The position numbers were made by a program, and so were the translations under genes. Below, piece by piece: positions 17,401 to 25,523 of a stretch of DNA of 64,000 nucleotides. Source of the stretch: Sorangium cellulosum (GTDB lineage: Bacteria > Myxococcota_A > Polyangia > Polyangiales > Polyangiaceae); assembly GCF_002950945.1 (NCBI RefSeq), contig NZ_CP012673.1, positions 9,438,501 to 9,502,500 of the forward strand. The letters are read 5' to 3'. The first letter of the stretch is position 1; each line of letters starts with the position of its first letter. Below the pieces are notes generated by a model. The model made no database searches and was not told the origin of the DNA. It saw only the letters and a list, made by a program, of their open reading frames with translations.

Positions 17401-18276
17401 ATGAGCGGGAGCGGAGGTGGTGGCGTGGAGGGAGGCGACGTGGAGACGAGCGACCGGATGAGCCGCGGCAACATCGTCGAGGTGCAGCAGGTGACGGTGA
17501 GCTTTGACGGCTTCAAGGTGCTGGACGGGCTCGATTTCTCCATCGGCCGCGGGGAGCTCCGGTTCCTGATCGGCCCGAACGGCGCGGGGAAGACGACGTT
17601 GCTCGACATCCTGACGGGCAAGACGCGGCCGTCGAGCGGCCGGGTGGTGTTCTTCGGAGGTGGGGAGTCCGGCCGAGGGGCGGTGGAGGCGCACCGCCTG
17701 TCGGAGCACGCGCTGGTCCGGCTCGGGATCGGGCGGAAGTTCCAGACGCCGGCGGTGTTCGGCAGCCTGACGGTGCTCGAGAACCTCGAGGCGGCGATGG
17801 GCTTCCGGGAGAGCTCGCCGCGGCTGCTGCGCGGGTTATCCGAGCAGCAGGAGAAGGAGATCTCCGAGACGCTCGACCGCATCGGCCTGAGGCGGCGCGC
17901 GGACGTGCGGGCGGCGGTGCTCGCGCACGGGGAGCGGCAGTGGCTGGAGATCGGGATGCTGCTCGTGCAGCAGCCGAAGCTGCTCCTCCTGGACGAGCCG
18001 GTGGCGGGAATGACCCGGCGCGAGCGGGATCGCACGGGGGAGCTCGTGCAGGAGATCGCGAAGCACCGGTCGGTGCTGGTGGTGGAGCACGACATGGAGT
18101 TCGTGCGCAAGTACGCGAGCACGGTGACGGTGCTGCACGCCGGCAGGCGGCTCTGCGAGGGGCCGGTCGAGGAGGTGCAGCGCGACGCGAAGGTGATCGA
18201 GGTCTATCTCGGGCGGGCGCACGGCGCGGGAGCGGCGCACGGCGGCGCGGCGGCGGCAACGGCGGAGGAGCGGTAG
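17401..18276 (+). CDS. urtD: urea ABC transporter ATP-binding protein UrtD
   Basis: 291 residues with Walker A 'GPNGAGKTTLLDILTG' and Walker B 'LLLLDEPVAGM'. The signature is the degenerate 'LAHGERQWLEIGM', as usual for the LivG/UrtD branch. 'GRKFQTPAVFGSLTVLENLE' is characteristic of UrtD. The first 20 residues are a weakly conserved Gly-rich extension; an internal ATG at 17458 gives the family-length protein. It hydrolyses ATP for urea import with UrtE. It follows urtC by 15 bases with GGAG before the ATG. Confidence 0.95.
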   Translation: MSGSGGGGVEGGDVETSDRMSRGNIVEVQQVTVSFDGFKVLDGLDFSIGRGELRFLIGPNGAGKTTLLDILTGKTRPSSGRVVFFGGGESGRGAVEAHRLSEHALVRLGIGRKFQTPAVFGSLTVLENLEAAMGFRESSPRLLRGLSEQQEKEISETLDRIGLRRRADVRAAVLAHGERQWLEIGMLLVQQPKLLLLDEPVAGMTRRERDRTGELVQEIAKHRSVLVVEHDMEFVRKYASTVTVLHAGRRLCEGPVEEVQRDAKVIEVYLGRAHGAGAAHGGAAAATAEER

Positions 18277-18279
18277 GAC

Positions 18280-18981
18280 ATGCTGGTCGTCGAGGACATC
18301 GCGGTCTATTACGAGGAGAGCTGCATCCTGTCGAAGGTCAGCCTGGACGTCGCGCCCGGACGGGTGTCATGCCTGCTGGGGCGCAACGGGGTCGGCAAGA
18401 CGACGCTGCTCAAGGCGATCATGGGCGTGCTGAAGCCGCGGCGCGGGAAGGTGATGCTCGACGGGGCGGACATCACGTCGAGATCGCCGAGCGACAGGGC
18501 GCGCGCGGGGATCGGGTATGTGCCGCAGGGCCGGGGGATCTTTCCTTACCTGACGGTGCGCGAGAACCTGCTCATGGGGTTCGAGGCGTACAAGGACCCC
18601 ACGCCGAGCCCGGCGGCGCTCGAAGAGATGATGGCCATGTTCCCGATACTGAAGAAGTTTCAGGGGCGGGCGGCAGGGACCCTGAGCGGAGGGCAGCAAC
18701 AGCAGCTCTCGCTGGCGCGGGTGCTCCTGAGGAAGCCGAAGCTCCTGCTCCTGGATGAGCCGACGGAGGGGATACAGCCGTCGATCATGCAGGAGATCGG
18801 GGAGGTGATCAAAGGGCTCGGGAAGAAGGGGGACATGGCGATCCTGCTCGTGGAGCAGTTCCTCGATTTCGCGCTGTCGACGGCGAGCGAGTACTTCATC
18901 ATGGACGGCGGGGGGATCGTGCGGCGGGGGGACGTGGCGCAGTTCGATGACGAGATCGCGAGGGAGTTCCTGGCGGTGTGA
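18280..18981 (+). CDS. urtE: urea ABC transporter ATP-binding protein UrtE
   Basis: 233 residues with Walker A 'GRNGVGKTTLLKAIMG', signature 'LSGGQQQQLSLAR', Walker B 'LLLLDEPTEGIQPSIM' and the switch region 'LVEQFLDFA'. 'IGYVPQGRGIFPYLTVRENL' is typical of the LivF/UrtE branch, and 'DEIAREFLAV' is the expected C-terminus. It starts three bases after the urtD stop and completes urtABCDE. No urease structural or accessory genes lie in the window. Confidence 0.95.
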   Translation: MLVVEDIAVYYEESCILSKVSLDVAPGRVSCLLGRNGVGKTTLLKAIMGVLKPRRGKVMLDGADITSRSPSDRARAGIGYVPQGRGIFPYLTVRENLLMGFEAYKDPTPSPAALEEMMAMFPILKKFQGRAAGTLSGGQQQQLSLARVLLRKPKLLLLDEPTEGIQPSIMQEIGEVIKGLGKKGDMAILLVEQFLDFALSTASEYFIMDGGGIVRRGDVAQFDDEIAREFLAV

Positions 18982-19007
18982 AGAAGGGGCGGCGTGCCAA
19001 GCGGGAC

Positions 19008-19266
19008 GCGCCGCGGGGTGGGGCCGGGCTCGCCGGCGTGGCGCGGGCGGGCGCTTGCGATCCGCCGAGGCGGGGGCGAGGGAGCTGAAGCTGAGGAACA
19101 CCGCCCGGCATGTCTCCCTTCGGGCCTTGATGACTGGGACGTTAGGGTGCGCGCCACACAAGGCGCGCCTGGAGCGTCGAGCCCGCTGGGAGCTTATGGC
19201 ACCTCGGTCGGTGCTCAGCGCGCCCGCCCGCGCCACGCCGGCGAGCCCGGCCCCACCCCGCGGCGC
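19008..19266 (+). repeat. 259-bp hairpin repeat element with 47-bp inverted termini, copy 1
   Basis: Arms 19008-19054 and 19220-19266 are perfect 47-bp inverted repeats (GCGCCGCGGGGTGG... at each end). The interior holds a central hairpin, GCGCGCC-ACACAA-GGCGCGC. A second copy lies at 45305-45562 in the opposite orientation with about 80% similar interior. The arms of the two copies differ at five positions, and each change is matched in the opposite arm, so each copy stays perfectly self-complementary. It encodes no credible protein. It resembles a MITE or large REP-like element; no clear target-site duplication is visible. Confidence 0.88.
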
Positions 19267-19437
19267 TTGCCGTTGGACGGTGAAAAGAGGGGGTTGAGGG
19301 GGGCGCGGAAGGCAGCGGGTCGCTACAACGGCCTGCGGCTCGAAGCGTTGCAGTTGTTGCTCATGAAGGAGCGATCAGCCCGATCGGCTCCTCTGGCCAC
19401 TCCACGGATTACTGGTGACGCCGGTCGCGCGTGGGAC

Positions 19438-20334
19438 CTATGCCAGCGCGTCTTCTGCGCTGAGCCCGGTCATCGCCTGATCGAGCCACCGACGCAGCGT
19501 GGCCAGCTCGGAACAGGCGTCGATCTGCGCCTCCAGCGCCTTGCTGAGCGCGAGCCCCCGCCGCGCCAGCACCCTGCGCAACACGGCGCGCGCTTCGGCG
19601 AGCTGGCCCTGCTCAATGAACTGCTCCTTGACCTCCGGACTGTCGGCGAGCAGCGCCTGGAGGATCCACTGCCTGCGCGCCTCGATCTCCGGATCGTCGG
19701 AGCGGCCGAACTTGCGCATCAACTCCTCACGTACCTCCGGTGACATCGGCATGTGCTGTACCATATTGAGCACCCATTCCATCTCTCGCCGCGGTGCGAC
19801 CCACCGGGCGAAGTCGTCGAGCGCTTGCCCCGAGCGCGCTGTCAAGAAGAGCACCAGCTCATCGCACAAGGGCAGCTCGTTGGCGGCGATCCACAGAAAC
19901 GGAAACGACGAGGGCCCAACGCGGTAGCAGCCGGGTGCGATGCGCTCCAGCACCCGCACGCCGTGCAGCCACGACGGCACGTCGGGAGCGACGAACCATA
20001 ACGGCTCCTCGCCCATCCAGGGCGGCGAGTGTTCCTCGACGCGCTCGACCTCGCGCGCCTGCCGCCGGAGCAAGGCCCGCTTGAGCTCCACCACGCCGAC
20101 GTGTTTGCCCGCGACGTTCAGATCGACCAGCACTTCCTTGTGGTCCCGAGCCTCCGGCCAAGGCGCCGCGAGAGACGCCAGGCCTTCGGGCCGCAACACC
20201 CGAAGATAGCCGTCGGCCTGCATGCGCTCACGCCATAACTCGGCCTCCCGCTGCCAAGCAGCGGAGCCGGCTTGGAGGAGGTACGCCGTTGCCGCCGCGA
20301 ACGTCTGCTTCGTTGCCCCACCCCCTGTGCCCAT
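19438..20334 (-). CDS. hypothetical protein of a duplicated family, possibly Rpn-like
   Basis: 298 residues. The N-terminal half contains a 'DHKEVLVDLNVAGKHVGVVELKRALLRR' stretch that could be a PD-(D/E)XK-like core (D...V.E.K), and the C-terminal 120 residues are helical with 'EARRQWILQALLADSPEVKEQFIEQGQ' and 'EARAVLRRVLARRGLAL', resembling the tail of Rpn/DUF4351 putative recombination nucleases. I do not recognise it firmly. The gene at 20766-21707 encodes a paralogue similar over almost its full length, including the last residues ('LSAEDALA' against 'ASAEDALA') and the DNA upstream of the start, so a recent segmental duplication is likely. Confidence 0.65.
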   Translation of the reverse strand: MGTGGGATKQTFAAATAYLLQAGSAAWQREAELWRERMQADGYLRVLRPEGLASLAAPWPEARDHKEVLVDLNVAGKHVGVVELKRALLRRQAREVERVEEHSPPWMGEEPLWFVAPDVPSWLHGVRVLERIAPGCYRVGPSSFPFLWIAANELPLCDELVLFLTARSGQALDDFARWVAPRREMEWVLNMVQHMPMSPEVREELMRKFGRSDDPEIEARRQWILQALLADSPEVKEQFIEQGQLAEARAVLRRVLARRGLALSKALEAQIDACSELATLRRWLDQAMTGLSAEDALA

Positions 20335-20668
20335 GCCGCTCTGGTATCAGCTCGCACGCGGCGATGCACGCCCAATAACCGACCTACCTGGTAGATATAG
20401 AGACACGATTCCGGCGACGTGTGCGTAAGTTCGCGACCGAGGCGACGGGGAGAGGGGGTGTTCGGAACCGCCTCACGCCCCAGCACCGGAGGCCGTAGGA
20501 CGAAGCCGGGGATGCCCGTCTCGATCGGCGCTGCGCACCACAGGGCGATGTCGGCGTCGGACACGACGACGAGCAGGCCCACCTGACAGCGGTGAGCGGC
20601 GCGCCGCCCCCATCGTGTGTTCAACCAATGGCACGGCCCGGCAGCACGTGGAGGGCTCGACCGCCCGG

Positions 20669-20745
20669 CCGACGCTCGCGGTCGGCCGCGAACGCCAGGC
20701 AGCATCACACGGCCTCCACGATCGACTCCGGGAGGTCGGGGAGGC
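20669..20745 (-). pseudogene. remnant of a DUF433 antitoxin-like gene
   Basis: 33 consecutive bases (20669-20701) are identical to the 3' end of the intact DUF433 gene at 23876-24103, encoding the 'CLAFAADRER' element. About 40 further bases remain alignable but carry an in-frame TGA. The rest of the gene and its toxin partner are gone. This shows that an earlier copy of the pair stood between the two duplicated genes flanking it. Confidence 0.7.
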
Positions 20746-20765
20746 CGGAAGATGGCGCGGGGAGT

Positions 20766-21707
20766 CTACGCCAGCGCGTCTTCTGCGCTGGCCGCGATCA
20801 CGGCCCGGTCATGCCAGCGGTGCAGGGTGGCCAGCTCGGAGCAGGCGTCGATCTGGGCCTGGATCTGCGCGGTGAGCGCGAAGCCGCGGAGCGCCAGCAC
20901 CCTGCGCAGCGCCGCACGCGCTTCGGTGAGCTGGCCCTTCTCGATCCCCTTCTCGATGAGCTGCTCCTTGACCTCCGGGCTGTCGGCGAGCAGGGCCTGG
21001 AGGATCAACTGCCTGCGCGCCTCGATCTCCGGGTCGTCGGAGCGGGCGAACCGTCGCAGCAAGTCCTCACGGGTCTTCGATGACATCGGCAAGTATTCTA
21101 GCATAGAGATCACCCATTCCACATCCCGCCGCGGTGCGACCCACCGGGCGAACTCGTCGAGGGCCTGTCCTGAGCGAGCGATCAGGAAGGACACCAGCTC
21201 GTCGCGCAGCGGCAGCTCGTTGGCTGCGATCCAGAGGAACTGAAACGACGAGGGCCCCACGCGGTAGCAGCCGGGGGCGAACCGCTCCAGCGCCCGGGCG
21301 GTGTGCAGCCACGACGGCAGGTGGGGAGCGACGACCCAGAGCGGCTCCTCGCCCATCCAGCGCGGTTCGCGCCCCTCGACGCGCTCGACCTGGCGCGCCT
21401 GCCGCCGCAGCAACGCGCGCTGGAGCTCCACGATGTCGACGTGGTCGCCGGCCATCTTGATCTCGACGAGCACCTCGTCATGGTCGCACGCCGCCGGCCA
21501 GGGCGCGGCGAGGGGAGCGAGGCCGTCGGGCCGCAACACGCGGAGGTAGCCGTCGGCCTGGACGCGCTCGAGGCGGATCTCGGGCGGCCGGTGCCATGCG
21601 GCGGAGCCGGCGGTGAAGCGCGGGGCCTCCTCGGCGCAGGTCTGCTTCGCGAACCCCTCCAGATTGCCCACGGCGGAGGTGATATCAGCGCTCCGGGAGA
21701 AGCGCAT
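20766..21707 (-). CDS. hypothetical protein, paralogue of the protein encoded at 19438-20334
   Basis: 313 residues if started at ATG 21707; no good ribosome binding site is visible and an in-frame GTG about 15 codons downstream is also possible. It shares 'QADGYLRVLRP(D/E)GLA', 'MGEEPLW.VAP..PSWLH', 'APGCYRVGPSSF.FLWIAANELPL' and the helical tail with its neighbour. It has an inserted 'EKGIEKGQ' duplication absent from the other copy. DNA upstream of both starts contains a matching block (AGAGACACNATTCCGGC), so regulation was copied too. Function is unknown; the Rpn-like nuclease suggestion applies equally. Confidence 0.65.
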   Translation of the reverse strand: MRFSRSADITSAVGNLEGFAKQTCAEEAPRFTAGSAAWHRPPEIRLERVQADGYLRVLRPDGLAPLAAPWPAACDHDEVLVEIKMAGDHVDIVELQRALLRRQARQVERVEGREPRWMGEEPLWVVAPHLPSWLHTARALERFAPGCYRVGPSSFQFLWIAANELPLRDELVSFLIARSGQALDEFARWVAPRRDVEWVISMLEYLPMSSKTREDLLRRFARSDDPEIEARRQLILQALLADSPEVKEQLIEKGIEKGQLTEARAALRRVLALRGFALTAQIQAQIDACSELATLHRWHDRAVIAASAEDALA

Positions 21708-22090
21708 TCGAAATATCGACTCTGAATGGCAGAAATAGAGACACCATTCCGGCAGATCGCGCGTAATGGCGTGAGTCTGCGCGTCCTGCTCGCGGGCGGC
21801 TCGCCCGACCTGCCATGCTTCCGGGGTTGCTTGGTGGGTGCCATTTCGGCCCTGGGCTCGCTCGGACAGGAGGGAGCGGGCACGGAGCGCCCCGGAGGAG
21901 CGCGACGGACAACCGCGGCGGAGTCGTCGCCGTCGAGCCGGCCGATCTGCTGTGCGTCGCAGAGCCGGCAATGCCGCGGGCCCCTGGGAACGCGCGCCGC
22001 ACAGGGTACGTAGCCGGCGCGCGCAGCAGGGGGCGATCCCGGTCACGCGCGGCGGTGGACAGCGCTGGCGCCGGGGCTGTAGGAGAAGGT

Positions 22091-22309
22091 ATGGGGAAGA
22101 CGACGCGCGCGGCAGGGCTTTGGGCAGCGTGGATGATGGCGGCGAGCGGGTGCGCGGCGCTGGTGGAGGCGGGAGGGCGTGCACGCCTGGCGGGAACGAG
22201 TGCGACGGGCAGACGTGCGTGGAGGGGCAGTGCAGCGGGGAGTGCGGCCCGGAGGACGTGCGCTGCCGGGAGAACCGCCCGCAGCGGTGCGATGAGCGCG
22301 GTGAAGCCA
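22091..22309 (+). pseudogene. frameshifted, truncated lipoprotein gene fragment
   Basis: A good start (AGGAGAAGGT followed by ATG at 22091) begins a lipoprotein leader, 'WMMAASGCAALVEAGG'. A frameshift at about 22175 moves the coding sense to another frame, which continues as 'CTPGGNECDGQTC' and 'GECGPEDVRCRENRPQRCDE', the Cys module found near the N-terminus of the SUMF1-type lipoprotein encoded at 25524. The module then stops being recognisable and runs in frame into the next gene. It looks like the start of a deleted lipoprotein gene. Confidence 0.65.
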
Positions 22310-22350
22310 CCGCCGCCTCGGACCTCATCGACCTCCTTGTACGGGCGACA

Positions 22351-23433
22351 ATGAATGCTTCTTGGTTCCGCCGATCCACCCCTCTCCTCGCCGTCCTCGG
22401 CCTGCTCTCGCTCTCCGCGCCCGCGGTGGCGCAGGACATCGCGGCCGCCGAAGCGCTCTTCGACGGAGGGCTCGCCGACATGCAGGCGGGACGCTACGAG
22501 ACGGGCTGCAAGGCCCTCGCCGAGAGCCAGCGCCTCGACCCGCAGCCAGGGACGCTCTTCACGCTCGCGTCGTGCGAGGCGCAATGGGGCCGAGTCGCCA
22601 CCGCGCTAGCGCGCTTCAAGGACTACCTGGCCCTGTTCGACCGCATGACGCCGGCAGAGAAGGCCCGTCAAGGCGAGCGGCCGAAGGTCGCGAGGCAGGA
22701 GCGCGACAGGCTCTCGCCGCGGATCCCGAGGCTCGCGCTCTCCCTGTCGCCGGGAGCGCCATCCGGGACCGTGGTCAAGCGCGACGGCCACGAGCTGGGA
22801 GAGGCCGCGCTGGGCGTCGCCTTGCCGGTGGATCCGGGAGAGCATCTGGTGTCCATCCAGGTGCCGGGACGGCCCGCCCGGGAACAGCGCATCTCGATCG
22901 CCGAGGGTGAGACGCAGGAGCTGATACTGAAGCTGAAGCCGAAGCAAGCGCCTGCACCCGCAGCAGCGCCCGCGCCGTCGCCGGCTCCTTCAAAGCCACC
23001 TGCGCCGGAGCTCAGCCCGGCCCCCGCGCCGGTCGAGCCGGACGCGCCGTCGCCCTCCGCCGGTCGCCGAACGGCCGTCTACGTGGCGGGCGGGGTCGGT
23101 GCGGTGGGGCTCGTGCTGGGCGGGATCCTGGTCGCGCTCGTGATCGACAAGAAGGGTGTCGTCGACGAGCACTGTGGCGACGCCATCCAGGCCCCGGCCA
23201 AGGCCTGCGATGACATAGGCTACGCCGCCGCCAATAACGCGAACGCGATGGTGGTCGGGAGCACCGTCGCCTTCGGGGTGGAGCTGGCCGGTCTAGGAAC
23301 GGCTGCAGTGCTCTACTGGACCGAGCCGAAGCCCGCCGGCGCGGCGGCCGGCGCGAGCCCGAGGTGGGTCAGCGCTGGGGTGCTCGCGGCAGGTCCGGCG
23401 GGGGCAGTCCTCGGCGCGAAAGGCCGTTTCTGA
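22351..23433 (+). CDS. secreted/membrane TPR-PEGA-like protein
   Basis: 360 residues: signal peptide ending near 'SAPAVAQ', TPR-like helices (about 30-110, 'AEALFDGGLADMQAGRYETGC', 'CEAQWGRVATALARFKDYL'), a PEGA-like beta segment ('VKRDGHELGEAALGVALPVDPGEH'), a Pro/Ala linker of about 50 residues, and two hydrophobic helices separated by a loop with two Cys. It has the same plan as the product of the gene at 8006. The ATG at 22351 is chosen because a clean signal peptide begins there; the upstream open frame is the pseudogene tail. It probably sits in the envelope. No enzymatic motif is visible. Confidence 0.8.
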   Translation: MNASWFRRSTPLLAVLGLLSLSAPAVAQDIAAAEALFDGGLADMQAGRYETGCKALAESQRLDPQPGTLFTLASCEAQWGRVATALARFKDYLALFDRMTPAEKARQGERPKVARQERDRLSPRIPRLALSLSPGAPSGTVVKRDGHELGEAALGVALPVDPGEHLVSIQVPGRPAREQRISIAEGETQELILKLKPKQAPAPAAAPAPSPAPSKPPAPELSPAPAPVEPDAPSPSAGRRTAVYVAGGVGAVGLVLGGILVALVIDKKGVVDEHCGDAIQAPAKACDDIGYAAANNANAMVVGSTVAFGVELAGLGTAAVLYWTEPKPAGAAAGASPRWVSAGVLAAGPAGAVLGAKGRF

Positions 23434-23546
23434 CGCTGACCGCGGCACGTCCGCTGCAGGACCTCCCGTCTTCACGCGCAATCCGGCCATCACCCGCGCC
23501 CCCGCTGCCGGATCACTCGAACGGTTTCCCAAGCGCACCTCACGGG

Positions 23547-23879
23547 TCAAGACAGGACGAAGAAGGACGCCAGCGGGTCTGCTTCGAAGGCAAGCGCGTC
23601 ACTGTGCCGCACTCGTAGCAACGCCGCAATGGCCGCCGTGGTGCAATTCCCCAGCCGGATCCAGATCACCTTGGGAGGGTGGCCGTAAAGCAATGCCCTC
23701 TGCTGAAAATCCGAGTCCTTCGAGACGACCGTGAACCCGTTCTGGGCGGCATAGTTCCACACTGCCTGGTCATCGGCAGCGCTGAGCCCCACGTCTCGAA
23801 CGTGAACGGATCCGGGAAACTCTGCCGCCAGCAGGGTCACGAGCCGGTGCGACAGGTTCTGATCGAAGAGCAGCCTCAC
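23547..23879 (-). CDS. DUF5615 PIN-like protein, putative toxin
   Basis: 110 residues starting 'MRLLFDQNLSHRLV', the DUF5615 signature with the first acidic residue of a PIN-like fold, followed by 'HVRDVGLSAADDQAVWNYAAQNGFTVVSKDSDF', which supplies two more acidic positions. PIN-like proteins of this type are predicted Mg-dependent RNases. The ATG overlaps the stop of the DUF433 gene by four bases, an arrangement known for this pair and read as antitoxin-toxin coupling. Activity is inferred from family only. Confidence 0.88.
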   Translation of the reverse strand: MRLLFDQNLSHRLVTLLAAEFPGSVHVRDVGLSAADDQAVWNYAAQNGFTVVSKDSDFQQRALLYGHPPKVIWIRLGNCTTAAIAALLRVRHSDALAFEADPLASFFVLS

Positions 23880-24103
23880 GTAGGCGGCACTGCCCAGAGC
23901 CGACGCTCGCGGTCGGCCGCGAACGCCAGGCAGGCCCGCACGTCCTCCGCGGTCAAATCCGGGAAGTCGGCAAGGATCTCCTCCACGGTCATGCCAGAGG
24001 CCAGATACTCCAGGACATCAGTGACCGTGATCCGCAGGCCGCGCACGCACGGCTTGCCGCCACGCTTGCCCGGTTCGATCGTGATCAACCGCTGGTAATC
24101 CAT
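23876..24103 (-). CDS. DUF433 protein, putative antitoxin
   Basis: 75 residues from ATG 24103, giving the usual family start 'ITIEPGKRGGKPCVRGLRITV' followed by 'VLEYLASGMTVEEILADFPDL', a helix-turn-helix-like region. A GTG at 24118 would add five residues. DUF433 proteins are small DNA-binding-like proteins encoded directly upstream of DUF5615 genes and are thought to neutralise them and to repress the operon. A decayed copy of this gene lies at 20669-20745. Confidence 0.88.
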   Translation of the reverse strand: MDYQRLITIEPGKRGGKPCVRGLRITVTDVLEYLASGMTVEEILADFPDLTAEDVRACLAFAADRERRLWAVPPT

Positions 24104-24351
24104 GGGAGAAGCGTGCACGGCGCCCTGCCTCTCGTCAACCGGTCAGGCGGACAAGCGCGAACTTCCGGCGCAAACTCGGCCGTCACGGCGCCGCAGCTCC
24201 GACAGCGAAGGCCCTCCCCAGGTCGGCGCGCCGCCCCGCGCGCCTCGCGCACCCAGCCCGCCGCCGGGTTCTTGCCGGCGCTTTGACGCCCCCGTTCTCC
24301 CCTCACTACCCTGCTCCGCTTGCGCATCACCCCAAAAACCCAGGAGCAGAG

Positions 24352-25209
24352 ATGAGCCCTGAACCCAAGAGAATGAATGACCTCCTCTCCGAGGCGAAGC
24401 CGACCCTGCTCGAGCTCCCCTCGGACTCGCTGGAGCGGCCGCGCGTCTCGCGCGAGCGCGCCCTCCAGCTCACCGCGGCGCTGCGGCAGGAGTTCGCGCC
24501 GCTCGTGCCGCTGCTCGCCGACGAGCTCTCCCCGGCGAAGGCCAAGAAGCGCAAGGCCGACCTCGACGCGCTCGAGCCGCGAGCGCTCGTGTTCTACGCC
24601 GCGGATCTCGCGGTCGAGGCGCCGTGGACCTCGACCCAGAAGGAGCGGCGGGCGGCGCTCGCGCGCAAGGTCCGCGAGCACGACGAGCTCCTCTCGTCGT
24701 GGGCCGTCCCGCTCTTCCGCAAAAACGACGAGGCGAGCGCGGTCGTCGCCGACATCCAGCGGGGCAAGGGCATCCGCGACGACGCCGAGGACACCGTCCG
24801 GCTCGTCGCCCTGTTCCGCAAGCACTGGCCCGCGGCCAAGGGGCAGACCCCGATCAAGGAGAGCTACCTGGACGAGGCCGAGGCCGACGCCACCGAGCTG
24901 CTCGGCCTGCTCGACGTCGGCGAGACCTCGGCCAAGGGCTCGCCGCGGGATCTGCGGCAGCGCGCGTACACCCACTGGCTCACCGCCTACCTCGAGGTCT
25001 TCCACCTCGGCCGCTACCTCCAGCGGCACGATCCCGCCGCCGCGGAGCGCTTCCCGGCGGTGGCCGCCGAGCGCGGCGCCGCCGCGCCCCAGGTCGCGCC
25101 GGCTCCAACCACCCCGGCCGTCCCGGCGCCCCCGGCCGTCCCGGCGTCCCCGGAGCCCCCGGCGCCCCCGGCCGGCGACGGCGACAGCGACGGCGCGGTG
25201 CCCATCTGA
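24352..25209 (+). CDS. hypothetical helical protein with Pro/Ala tail
   Basis: 285 residues from an ATG with GGAG eight bases upstream. The first 230 residues are rich in Leu, Glu, Lys and Arg and predicted to be helical, with no signal peptide or membrane segment ('LTAALRQEFAPLVPLLADEL', 'YLEVFHLGRYLQRHDP'). The last 50 residues are a Pro/Ala/Val linker ending in an acidic 'GDGDSDGAVPI'. I do not recognise a family. No operon partner; it stands between the toxin-antitoxin-like pair and a secreted protein. Confidence 0.75.
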   Translation: MSPEPKRMNDLLSEAKPTLLELPSDSLERPRVSRERALQLTAALRQEFAPLVPLLADELSPAKAKKRKADLDALEPRALVFYAADLAVEAPWTSTQKERRAALARKVREHDELLSSWAVPLFRKNDEASAVVADIQRGKGIRDDAEDTVRLVALFRKHWPAAKGQTPIKESYLDEAEADATELLGLLDVGETSAKGSPRDLRQRAYTHWLTAYLEVFHLGRYLQRHDPAAAERFPAVAAERGAAAPQVAPAPTTPAVPAPPAVPASPEPPAPPAGDGDSDGAVPI

Positions 25210-25523
25210 TCCACGCCACCGGCCGCCGGCCGCGAGGTGTGCCGCACACCATCCCATGATGCCAACCTGAGCCAGCCGTGGACCGGCCAGCGATCGCGGA
25301 ATGACGGATCGCGCGGACGCTCACGCCGGGCCGGATCCACGGATGCCCGTCCGTGCCGTTGCTGGCACGCACCAGCATCCGCCGAACGCCGCAACCAGGA
25401 CCCGTCACCGATCGCGCAGGCGCCCCATGGCCTGGCTGGCCAGCATCGGCACGGGCGCCCCTCTGCCGACGCCATGCTGTGCCACACGCTGTACGTCTGG
25501 TATCAGTCGGCATACGAGGCGGC
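25210..25523. other. intergenic region without a recognisable gene
   Basis: 314 bases with only short, poorly started frames. It probably contains the promoter of the SUMF1-type gene. No repeat or RNA structure stands out. Confidence 0.5.

Noticed and set aside
18982..19007. Target-site duplication flanking the hairpin element.
   Set aside because: Sequences on the two sides of copy 1, and of copy 2, do not match convincingly.
20118..20708. A minus-strand frame with 'LLVVVSDADIALWCAA' as a remnant of the DUF5615 toxin.
   Set aside because: No alignable similarity to the intact toxin; only the antitoxin remnant is supported.
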